Part shown: positions 46,768 to 53,463 of the stretch, piece by piece
Position numbering within the stretch: the first letter of the stretch is position 1
How the letters are laid out: the number at the start of each line of letters is the position of its first letter
Source of the DNA: Stenotrophomonas pavanii
GTDB lineage: Bacteria > Pseudomonadota > Gammaproteobacteria > Xanthomonadales > Xanthomonadaceae
Assembly: GCF_900101175.1 (NCBI RefSeq)
Contig: NZ_FNFQ01000002.1
Span: 1 to 64,000 of the forward strand
Length of the DNA: 64,000 bases
Direction of reading: 5' to 3'
The notes under the pieces: model-generated
The model's input: the letters and a program-made list of their open reading frames with translations, nothing else
Told to the model about the DNA's origin: nothing
The model's database searches: none
Translations under genes and position numbers: made by a program

Positions 46768-47796
46768 ATGAAGCATTTCGTCCCGCCTTCGCGCCGTGGT
46801 CCGCTGGCCCGCGGCCTGGCCGCCCTGATGATGGCTCTGCTCCTGGTCACCTCGTACGCCCATGCCCAGCAGCGCAATCCGCTGCAGACGATCGGCCATA
46901 CCGTGCTCGACGAGCCGGCGATCAGCTATCGCTTCGAACATTTCGTGGTGGACAGCCCGGACCAGCAGCGCCGTTGGCGGGTGAATCTGGCGATCCCGGT
47001 CAAGCCTGGCAAGGCGCCCTCGCCGGTGCTGTACGCACTGGATGGCAATGCGGTGGCCATGGTGCTGGACCAGCCGTTGCTGGCCGAACTGGCCGCGCGC
47101 AAGGCGCCACCGGTGCTGGTGCTGATCGGCTACGACAATGAACTGCGCATCGATTCCAAGGCGCGCACCCGCGACTACACCGCGTGGATCGACCGTGCCG
47201 ACGACGAGGGCGGCACAACCCAGGCGGTCGGCGGTGGTGCTGCGGCCTTCCTGGATGTGATCGAACGCCGCATCAAGCCCGAGGTCGAGCGTCGCGCACG
47301 CATCGATACGCAGCAGCAAGCGCTGTGGGGGCACTCGCTGGGCGGGTTGTTCGTGCTCCATGCGCTGTACACGCGTCCCGCCGCCTTCCAGTCCTATCTG
47401 GCGGCCAGCCCCTCGCTGTGGTGGAGCCAGGGTGCGGCGCTGGGTGATCCGGAACAGCAGTTCGTGCAGAACGTGCACGGCCAGCAGGCCAACCTATGGC
47501 TGATGCTGGGCGGCGCCGAACGCGTCGGCGATCGCGGCAAGCGTGACCTGACCAATCCGCGCGTGGTGGCGCACCTGCGCCGTATCGGTGGCGCCACGCC
47601 GGACGCGGCAATGCAGTTGGCCGAGCGCTTGGGCAAAGTGCCGGGCCTGAGCGTGCGCTACCGGGAATTTCCTGGCCTGGGCCATGGCCCGATGCTGCCC
47701 GCCTCGTTCCACGCGGCGCTGCACGAGCTGTACGGCGTAACCGACCGTAGTACCAGCGATGGCGCACCCAATGGCGGTGACAACGCCGCCGAGTGA
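46768..47796 (+). CDS. Alpha/beta hydrolase, siderophore-esterase-like (Fes/IroE type)
   Basis: A 342-residue esterase-D-fold protein. The start is ATG 46768 (MKHFVPPSRRGPLARGLAAL), giving a Sec/Tat-like signal peptide ending AHA; an in-frame GTG at 46747 is the alternative. The nucleophile is the Ser of GHSLGG ('ALWGHSLGGLFVLHALYTRP'), and 'VLYALDGNAVAMVLDQPLL' and 'LAASPSLWWSQGA' match the periplasmic ferric-siderophore esterases; the catalytic His is likely in 'FPGLGHGPMLPASFH'. First gene of the operon behind the Fur-like site, which supports an iron role. Confidence 0.85.
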   Translation: MKHFVPPSRRGPLARGLAALMMALLLVTSYAHAQQRNPLQTIGHTVLDEPAISYRFEHFVVDSPDQQRRWRVNLAIPVKPGKAPSPVLYALDGNAVAMVLDQPLLAELAARKAPPVLVLIGYDNELRIDSKARTRDYTAWIDRADDEGGTTQAVGGGAAAFLDVIERRIKPEVERRARIDTQQQALWGHSLGGLFVLHALYTRPAAFQSYLAASPSLWWSQGAALGDPEQQFVQNVHGQQANLWLMLGGAERVGDRGKRDLTNPRVVAHLRRIGGATPDAAMQLAERLGKVPGLSVRYREFPGLGHGPMLPASFHAALHELYGVTDRSTSDGAPNGGDNAAE

Positions 47797-47918
47797 GCCG
47801 ACCCGCACGCGATGCCGTGCGATCCCACCACCCAGGCGAGGCTGCCGGCGTGCAGCGGCCCAGGCAACCGATGAATCCCGCGCCACGTGGCGCGGCCTAC
47901 GTGTGCAAGGAGCCTGCC

Positions 47919-49295
47919 ATGTCGTTCCGTCCGTCTTTCCGTCTTACCACTCTTGCTGCCGGCCTGCTGCTGGCGGTGACCGCCACCGCGCAGCCGGTGT
48001 TCGACCAGCCGGCCAAGGCTACCTTCAAGGGTGAGGTCGTCTCACGCGGTGAGAACGTGGTTCCCGGCAGCACCGCCGACGTGGTCGGCCGTGGTTTCGT
48101 GCCGGGCCAGAAGGTCAGCCTGCTGCGTGGCGACAGCGTGCTCAACGCACAGCCGCTGGTGGTCGATGCCGATGGCAACTTCAAGACCCAGCTGAGCATT
48201 CCGACCGACGCGGTGCCGGGCACCCACCCGGTGGTGGTGCGCGCCAGCCAGCCGGCCGCAGCCACGGTGCTGAAGCTGCGCGTGTCGCCGCAGCTGCCGC
48301 TGTCCGGCCAGGCGCAGTTCGCCACCCGGTCCAGCAAGCTGGTGCCGGGCCTGTACCAGTCCGCCTACAGCGCCGCCAGCAATGCGCTGTTCGTGACCTC
48401 GGCGGTGGGGCGCCCGCCGGTGACCCAGTCGCAGCTGCTGAAGCTGGACCCGACGTCTCTGAAGGTGACCCGGGCGATCACCCCGGCGCAGGTGCCGGGC
48501 AACACCCATGGTGCGGTCTACGCGGTTTACGGTGTGGGCGTGGATGACACCCACGGCAATGTCTGGGTCACCAATACCCGCCAGAACTCGATCGCGGTCT
48601 ATCGCCAGAAGGACCTGTCGCTGGTCCATCAGTTCCCGGCCGACACTGTGCCGCACGCGCGCGACGTGGTGGTCGATGGCACCCGCGGCAAGGTGTTCGC
48701 CTCGGCCACGGGTGAAGACCACCTGTCGGTGTTCGATGCCAGGACTTTCAAGGAACTGCCGCCGGTGACGCTCGAATCCGGCGTCGATGACGGCACGTTC
48801 ACCCCGATGAGCCTGGTGCTGGATGAGAAGGGCGGCAAGCTGTTCACCGTCAGCATCGGCACGCCGGAAGCGGCGGTGATCGATGTGGCCAGCGGCAAGG
48901 TCGAGAAGGTCATCGACCTGGGCAATTCGATCAGTGCCTCGGGCGTGGCCTTCGACGCGGCACGCAACCGCCTGTACGTGGCCTCCCAGGGCACCGACAA
49001 CCTGCTGATCGTCGATGTGGCCGCAGGCAAGGTGCTGCACGACGTGCCGGTCGGCGCCGGCGCGCTGAACGTCGCCTTCGATGATGCCTCCGGCCTGGCC
49101 TACGTCAGCAACCGGGGCGCCGGCACGGTCACCGTGGTGAATGGTGACGGCAAGGTGGTTGCCAACCTCGATGGCGGCACGCTGCCGAACCATGTCCGTG
49201 CCGATGGCAAGGGCAACGTGTTCGCGGTGAACAAGTCGCGTGGCGCCGAAGATCCGAAGGGTGACCGCATCACCCGCATTACCCCGAAGCAGTAA
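47919..49295 (+). CDS. YncE-like secreted beta-propeller protein
   Basis: A 458-residue protein. The start is ATG 47919 (MSFRPSFRLTTLAAGLLLAV), with AAGGAG 8 bases upstream; the frame is open before that without family content. Signal peptide to about residue 23. An Ig-like N-terminal domain (about 30-125) is followed by a seven-bladed YVTN-type propeller: 'GNVWVTNTRQNSIAVYRQKD', 'ARDVVVDGTRGKVFASATGE', 'NRLYVASQGTDNLLIVDVAA', 'GLAYVSNRGAGTVTVVNGDG'. E. coli YncE is also Fur-regulated. It lies between the esterase and hmuT, so a part in heme or siderophore handling in the periplasm is likely. Confidence 0.87.
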   Translation: MSFRPSFRLTTLAAGLLLAVTATAQPVFDQPAKATFKGEVVSRGENVVPGSTADVVGRGFVPGQKVSLLRGDSVLNAQPLVVDADGNFKTQLSIPTDAVPGTHPVVVRASQPAAATVLKLRVSPQLPLSGQAQFATRSSKLVPGLYQSAYSAASNALFVTSAVGRPPVTQSQLLKLDPTSLKVTRAITPAQVPGNTHGAVYAVYGVGVDDTHGNVWVTNTRQNSIAVYRQKDLSLVHQFPADTVPHARDVVVDGTRGKVFASATGEDHLSVFDARTFKELPPVTLESGVDDGTFTPMSLVLDEKGGKLFTVSIGTPEAAVIDVASGKVEKVIDLGNSISASGVAFDAARNRLYVASQGTDNLLIVDVAAGKVLHDVPVGAGALNVAFDDASGLAYVSNRGAGTVTVVNGDGKVVANLDGGTLPNHVRADGKGNVFAVNKSRGAEDPKGDRITRITPKQ

Positions 49296-49346
49296 ATCAC
49301 AGGGCGGGGCGGCCTGCACGTCGCCCTGCCAGCAAGGAGAACGAGC

Positions 49347-50393
49347 ATGAACATCGCGTCCCGTCTGCGCCTGTGTGCGCTTCCGTTGGCTGTTTCGCTG
49401 GCGCTGGCCGCCTGTAGCGGTGCGTCGACACCGCCTGATGGCCACAAGGCCGCCGAGCCGCCCGCCGCAACCGCCGCTGCGGACACCGCGTTGCCGGCAG
49501 GCTGGCAGCGCGTGGCCGGTGCCGAGATGCCGGCGGTGCATGACCAGAAGGCGGTGCTGCCGGCCAAAGTGCATTCCGATGACGGCGCCGATATCGAGGT
49601 GACCGATACCCGCCGGATCATTGCCGGTGGCGACGACGTCATCGCGGTGATCGAAGCACTGGGCCTGGGCACGCAGGTATTCGCCGCGCCGACCAACACC
49701 ACCACCCAGGCCGGCCTGGCCGCGCCGCACCAGTTCCTGTTCAACCGCACCACCGGCGTGGAGGGCGTGCTGAGCCTGCAGGGCTCGCTGTTCCTCGGCA
49801 ACAGCCTGCGCCGCCACACCGAGCTGGCGAAAAAGCTGCGCGAGGTGGGCGAGCCAGCGGTGGTCATCGATGACCTGCAGCCGGCGCCGGACAAGGTGCG
49901 CAAGGTCGCCGCCGCACTAGGGCTGGCCGAAGCGGGGCAAACACTGGCCACGCAGGTGCAGCGCCAGCTCGACGAGGCTGCAGCGATTGGCAAGGGCCTG
50001 GGCCATGCGCCACGACTGATCCACGTCTCGGCCACCGGCGCTGGCGGCTCGCCTACTGTTGCCGGTGCCGACAGCGCGTCGGCGCAGCTGATCGCCCTGG
50101 CCGGCGGCATCAACATCGGCACCGAGGCCGGCGTGAAGAACTACTCGCAGCTGAGCAACGAGGGCGTGGTCGCGGCGGCACCGGAAGTGATCCTGGTGAC
50201 CGAGCATGACCTGCAGCTGTTCGGCGGTGCCGAAGGCCTGTGGAAGGCCTACCCGACGCTGAAGCAGACCCCGGCCGGGCAGGCCAATCGGGTCTGGGTG
50301 ATGCCGGATGTGCAGCTGAAGTACACCAGCGTGGGTTCTGGTGCGGGCGCGCTGGCGCTGGCCAAGGCCCTGGCGGCGTTGCCCAAGGCATGA
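49347..50393 (+). CDS. hmuT: Heme ABC transporter substrate-binding lipoprotein
   Basis: A 348-residue HmuT-like protein. Lipobox 'LALAACSGAS' near residues 19-25. A Pro/Ala linker precedes the class III binding domain: 'RRIIAGGDDVIAVIEALGLG', 'AQLIALAGGINIGTEAGVKN', 'VAAAPEVILVTEHDLQLFGG', ending 'ANRVWVMPDVQLKYTSVGSG'. 'MPAVHDQ' and a Tyr in the heme-ligand region ('NYSQLSNEG') are visible. The stop overlaps hmuU (ATGA). Confidence 0.92.
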   Translation: MNIASRLRLCALPLAVSLALAACSGASTPPDGHKAAEPPAATAAADTALPAGWQRVAGAEMPAVHDQKAVLPAKVHSDDGADIEVTDTRRIIAGGDDVIAVIEALGLGTQVFAAPTNTTTQAGLAAPHQFLFNRTTGVEGVLSLQGSLFLGNSLRRHTELAKKLREVGEPAVVIDDLQPAPDKVRKVAAALGLAEAGQTLATQVQRQLDEAAAIGKGLGHAPRLIHVSATGAGGSPTVAGADSASAQLIALAGGINIGTEAGVKNYSQLSNEGVVAAAPEVILVTEHDLQLFGGAEGLWKAYPTLKQTPAGQANRVWVMPDVQLKYTSVGSGAGALALAKALAALPKA

Positions 50394-51433
50394 GTCCGGC
50401 GGATCGGCGCCGCCGTCGCGGGCGGGCGATGTTGATGGTGGCGTTGCTGGCACTGCTGGGGGCAGTGCTGGCGTCGTTCGCCGTGGGTCCGTTGCGGTTG
50501 CCGCCGCTGGAGGTGATGCAGGCGCTGGCGGTGAAGCTGGGCCTGCTTGACCCACAGGCGGTCAGCAGTCGCGACCTGGCCGTGGTCTGGCAACTGCGTA
50601 TTCCGCGTGCCCTGTTGGGCGCAATGGTGGGTGCATCGCTGGCGATGGCCGGTGCCAGCCTGCAGGGGCTGTTCGGCAATCCGCTGGCGGACCCCGGCAT
50701 CGTCGGTGTCAGCCAGGGTGCTGCGCTGGGGGCGGTGGCCGCCATCGTGCTCGGCGCTGCCGGTGCGGCCGGTTGGCTGGTGCCGGTGGCGGCGTTCGCC
50801 GGCGGTGCGCTGGCGATCGGCCTCACCTACGCACTGGCCCGGCCCGGCAAAGGTTCGGGCAACGCGACGCTGTTGCTGGTCGGCATCGCGATGGCTGCAT
50901 TCTGCTCGGCGCTGATCGGTTTCCTCACGTACATTGCCAGTGAGAGCGAGCTGCAATCGCTGGTGTTCTGGCAGATGGGCTCGCTGGCGCGCGCCAACTG
51001 GGCCGATGTGGCAGCCGTGGTGCCGTTGTTTGCGATTGGCGTGTTTGCGCTGCAGCGGCTGGCCACGCCGCTGGACATGCTGGCACTGGGCGAGCGCCAG
51101 GCACAGCACCTTGGGCTGGATGTCACCCGCACGCGACGTCGGCTGGTGGCGTTCAGTGCGCTGCTGGTGGGCGCAGCGGTGGCGTTTGCCGGCTCGATCA
51201 GTTTCGTTGGCCTGGTGGTGCCGCACGTCGCGCGCCTGCTGGTCGGCCCCGGGCATCGCTGGTTGCTGCCGTTGTCCGGCCTGCTGGGTGCGCTGCTGAT
51301 CGTGGTGGCCGACACCGCTGCACGCACGCTTGATCCGCCCGCGGAGATTCCGCTGGGCTTGTTCTCGGCCGCGTTGGGCGCACCGTTCTTCCTCTGGCTG
51401 GTGCTGCAGCAGCGCCGCAAGGCGGCGCCATGA
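50390..51433 (+). CDS. hmuU: Heme ABC transporter permease
   Basis: A 347-residue FecCD-family permease with about nine or ten membrane segments. The start is ATG 50390, overlapping hmuT. Motifs: 'WQLRIPRALLGAMVGASLAM', 'GLFGNPLADPGIVGVSQGAA', 'FAGSISFVGLVVPHVARLLV', 'PAEIPLGLFSAALGAPFFLW'. It forms the inner-membrane channel with HmuV. The stop overlaps hmuV (ATGA). Confidence 0.95.
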   Translation: MSPADRRRRRGRAMLMVALLALLGAVLASFAVGPLRLPPLEVMQALAVKLGLLDPQAVSSRDLAVVWQLRIPRALLGAMVGASLAMAGASLQGLFGNPLADPGIVGVSQGAALGAVAAIVLGAAGAAGWLVPVAAFAGGALAIGLTYALARPGKGSGNATLLLVGIAMAAFCSALIGFLTYIASESELQSLVFWQMGSLARANWADVAAVVPLFAIGVFALQRLATPLDMLALGERQAQHLGLDVTRTRRRLVAFSALLVGAAVAFAGSISFVGLVVPHVARLLVGPGHRWLLPLSGLLGALLIVVADTAARTLDPPAEIPLGLFSAALGAPFFLWLVLQQRRKAAP

Positions 51434-52191
51434 GCGTGCTGCTGAAGCTGCACGAGGTGGTGGTGCGCCGCCAGCAGCGCGAGATCCTGCATGGCGTCTC
51501 GCTCGCGTTCGAGCCGGGCACGGTGACCGCGCTGGTTGGCCCGAACGGCGCAGGCAAGTCAACGCTGTTGGCGGTGGCTGCCGGTGATCTGCGTGCCGAC
51601 GTGGGTGAGGTGAGCCTGCTGGGCAAGCCGTTGGCCAGTTACAAGGCGGGGCCGCTGGCACGCGAGCGCGCGGTGATGCCGCAGGAGCATGGCGTGCGCT
51701 TCGCCTTCAGCGTGGAAGAAGTGGTGGCGATGGGACGGTTGCCGCATCCGCCGGATCCGCGTGTGGACGATGCACAGGTGGAAGCTGCCATCGATGCCGC
51801 CGAACTGCAGGCGCTACGCCTGCGCGAAGTACAGCAGCTGTCCGGTGGCGAGTCCGCCCGGACCACGTTCGCGCGCGTGCTGGCGCAGGACACGCCGCTG
51901 CTGTTGCTTGATGAGCCGACCGCCGCGCTGGATCTGCGCCACCAGGAGCGCACGCTGCGCAGTGTGCGTGCCTGTGCCGAAGCCGGTGCGTGCGTGATCG
52001 TGGTGCTGCACGACCTCAACCTGGCCGCCGGCTATGCCGACCGCATCGTGCTGCTGGAGCAGGGCAGGGTGGCGGCCGATGGCACGCCGCTGCAGGTGCT
52101 GACCGAAGACAACCTGCAGCGGGTTTACCAGCAGGATGTGGTGGTGCTGGAGCATCCGCGGCGCGGGGTGCCGTTGGTGGTGGTGACATAG
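51430..52191 (+). CDS. hmuV: Heme ABC transporter ATP-binding protein
   Basis: A 253-residue ATPase. Walker A 'GPNGAGKSTLL' near residues 37-47, signature 'LSGGESARTTFARVLAQ' near 137 (GGESAR in place of GGQ, as usual in HmuV), Walker B 'LLLLDEPTAALDL' near 157-169, switch His in 'VIVVLHDLNLAAGYADR'. It powers heme import with HmuTU. Last gene of the coupled hmuTUV set; no TonB receptor, TonB or heme oxygenase is visible in the window. Confidence 0.95.
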   Translation: MSVLLKLHEVVVRRQQREILHGVSLAFEPGTVTALVGPNGAGKSTLLAVAAGDLRADVGEVSLLGKPLASYKAGPLARERAVMPQEHGVRFAFSVEEVVAMGRLPHPPDPRVDDAQVEAAIDAAELQALRLREVQQLSGGESARTTFARVLAQDTPLLLLDEPTAALDLRHQERTLRSVRACAEAGACVIVVLHDLNLAAGYADRIVLLEQGRVAADGTPLQVLTEDNLQRVYQQDVVVLEHPRRGVPLVVVT

Positions 52192-52254
52192 GCCGGATCT
52201 GCCGCCGTCGCCGCGTATCATGTCCGGCCGGTATTCCCTCAATGGACTGATGCA

Positions 52255-53004
52255 ATGATCTGTAGCATTTCGCGCGGCACTGTGCTGGCCGTGTTGGCTG
52301 GCTTCGCAGGCGCTGCGACTGCGGCTTCCACCTCGCCGGTTTCGCTGACCGATGCAGCGGAGAATGCCTCGCTGATCGAGATCCGGCATTCCGCTGGCGC
52401 GGGCTCCCCTGTTGCGTCCATCCGGACGCAGTACTTCGCCAACGAGGAAATGTCCGTGAGCTGGGACGACCAGCAGGTGCTGGTGCTTTGCAAGGAGGCG
52501 GCGTACCTGCAGATTCCCCCTGCCAAGCTCAAGGCCGCTGCGTTGAGCACCGAGCAGCGGCAGATGATCGTCTACCAGGCGCTGATGTCCGGCCTGGGCG
52601 CCGTCGCGGGCGTGGTCGGCCCGGCGGGCGAGGTGGTGGCGGTGGCGTATGACGGAAGCGAGACCCGCAGCGTTGGCGAAAACCCTTGGGCGTACGGTAT
52701 CGAGCGCTACGACGTCACCACCCAGCGCATGCCGGGCGGCGCGCTGCGCGTGCATTCCCGCAAGACCGCGACCGTGAACACAACGCCCCCCGCGAGCCCG
52801 GACGACACGTTCAGCACCGAGGATGACCAGGCGGCACGCCTGTCCGAACTGGCCCCGGTCGGTAGCTGGACCGAGGTGGTGATCCATGCCGGCCCACGGC
52901 TGCCGCACATGGACCCGGCGACGTCGCTGAAGGGGTGGATGTCGATGGGTGATGACCAGGCGGCGACCGTGGCCGAGGCGCGCACGCTGCACGGCTGCAA
53001 GTAA
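52255..53004 (+). CDS. Hypothetical secreted protein
   Basis: A 249-residue protein with a Sec signal peptide (MICSISRGTVLAVLAGFAGA, cleavage near residue 23). The mature part has no motif I recognise ('YFANEEMSVSWDDQQVLVLC', 'VYQALMSGLGAVAGVVGPAG', 'SWTEVVIHAGPRLPHMDPAT'). Two Cys, one next to the end, could pair. It follows hmuV by 63 bases and may be separate from the heme operon. Confidence 0.75.
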   Translation: MICSISRGTVLAVLAGFAGAATAASTSPVSLTDAAENASLIEIRHSAGAGSPVASIRTQYFANEEMSVSWDDQQVLVLCKEAAYLQIPPAKLKAAALSTEQRQMIVYQALMSGLGAVAGVVGPAGEVVAVAYDGSETRSVGENPWAYGIERYDVTTQRMPGGALRVHSRKTATVNTTPPASPDDTFSTEDDQAARLSELAPVGSWTEVVIHAGPRLPHMDPATSLKGWMSMGDDQAATVAEARTLHGCK

Positions 53005-53013
53005 AGGCTGAGA

Positions 53014-53052
53014 GGGGTCAGATCCCTTTGCCGTCGCAAAGGGATCCGACCC
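53014..53052. repeat. GGGGTCAGA-type palindrome
   Basis: GGGGTCAGATCCCTTTGCCG ... CAAAGGGATCCGACCC: a single copy of the family whose dimer lies at 26464-26560. It lies 10 bases after the previous gene and may act as its terminator. Confidence 0.7.
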
Positions 53053-53098
53053 TGATGCCCGCCGGCCTCATCGTTCCATCTGTGTGTGCAATATTCAC

Positions 53099-53126
53099 TT
53101 GCGCGCCAGATTGGCAGGTCTACAAT
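53099..53126 (+). promoter_or_regulatory. Sigma-70 promoter in the EF-G paralogue leader
   Basis: TTGCGC (53099-53104), 16 bases, TACAAT (53121-53126). The expected start is near 53132-53134. It is the only convincing promoter between 53005 and the EF-G gene. Confidence 0.65.
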
Positions 53127-53133
53127 GCGCGCC

Positions 53134-53223
53134 ATGAACCGGATGCCGCTCCTGAAGTTTTTCACCCTGACCCGCGCAAGCGCGGAACGGGCGTGTCTGC
53201 CTGGAGCCCCACGAGGCCGTTGA
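53134..53223 (+). CDS. Candidate leaderless leader peptide (29 residues)
   Basis: MNRMPLLKFFTLTRASAERA then nine more residues, ending at TGA 53221-53223. The ATG sits at or within two bases of the predicted transcription start, with no Shine-Dalgarno sequence. Codons 19-22 lie on the putative antiterminator strand, and the stop lies inside the second hairpin, 25 bases before the terminator. That layout fits transcription attenuation, but coding is not proven. Confidence 0.4.
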   Translation: MNRMPLLKFFTLTRASAERACLPGAPRGR

Positions 53224-53247
53224 AGCGGCCATCGCTGGACCTTCGAC

Positions 53248-53279
53248 AGAGCGCCCTCCGGGGCGCTCTTTTCGTTTTT
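53248..53279 (+). terminator. Strong intrinsic terminator in the leader
   Basis: A 9-bp perfect stem (53248-53256 with 53261-53269, AGAGCGCCC), TCCG tetraloop, then TTTTCGTTTTT. It lies 185 bases before the EF-G paralogue start, with no gene end close upstream other than the short ORF. Confidence 0.85.
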
Positions 53280-53306
53280 GATTCTTGCACTCGACTAATT
53301 TCCCGC

Positions 53307-53330
53307 GAGTCGACTAACAGTCGACTCTAC
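53307..53330. repeat. GTAG-type palindrome, GTCGAC stem
   Basis: GAGTCGACTAACAGTCGACT then CTAC: same stem family as the cheV-flgA dimer at 13926-14014. It lies between the leader terminator and the second small ORF. Confidence 0.65.
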
Positions 53331-53369
53331 CCAGCCGACGCTACCCAGTACCGCAAAGGAGAACGTGCC

Positions 53370-53399
53370 ATGCACCAGATCGCCGAGACCGAACGCTAG
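53370..53399 (+). CDS. Candidate 9-residue upstream ORF (MHQIAETER)
   Basis: ATG 53370 to TAG 53397-53399. A textbook ribosome site, AAAGGAG (53355-53361), lies 8 bases before the ATG; it is better than the site of the EF-G gene itself. The stop touches the base of a strong hairpin that precedes the EF-G ribosome site, as in translation-attenuation leaders. Confidence 0.5.
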   Translation: MHQIAETER

Positions 53400-53445
53400 C
53401 CGCGCACCCTGTCGCCAACCGGGGTGCGCGGCCCCCGAAGTTGGC
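53400..53445 (+). promoter_or_regulatory. Hairpin with possible H-type pseudoknot before the EF-G ribosome site
   Basis: Stem 1 is 10 bp: 53400-53409 with 53422-53431 (CCGCGCACCC/GGGTGCGCGG). Its 12-base loop contains GCCAAC (53414-53419), which is perfectly complementary to GTTGGC (53440-53445) just downstream. The EF-G ribosome site AGGAA begins at 53451. A ribosome ending at TAG 53397 would disturb stem 1. Confidence 0.5.
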
Positions 53446-53463
53446 TTTGCAGGAACCTTTCTC

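Larger units (their letters stand above)
53133..53279 (+). ncRNA. Candidate short leader transcript / attenuator RNA
   Basis: From the predicted start to the T-run, about 145 bases. Three hairpins are visible: 53172-53185 (CCGCG, CAAG loop), 53215-53230 (GGCCG/CGGCC) and the terminator 53248-53269. Within it lies a 29-codon ORF. GGGCGTGTCT at 53189-53198 can pair with the whole left arm of the terminator (one G-U and one bulge), which would be an antiterminator. I do not recognise a known RNA family. Confidence 0.5.

Noticed and set aside
53365..53463. An in-frame GTG start that would extend the EF-G paralogue by 33 residues
   Set aside because: The extension lacks EF-G similarity, overlaps the uORF and hairpin, and the Shine-Dalgarno sequence is only 3 bases from the GTG; ATG 53464 has a proper site and a family-like N-terminus.
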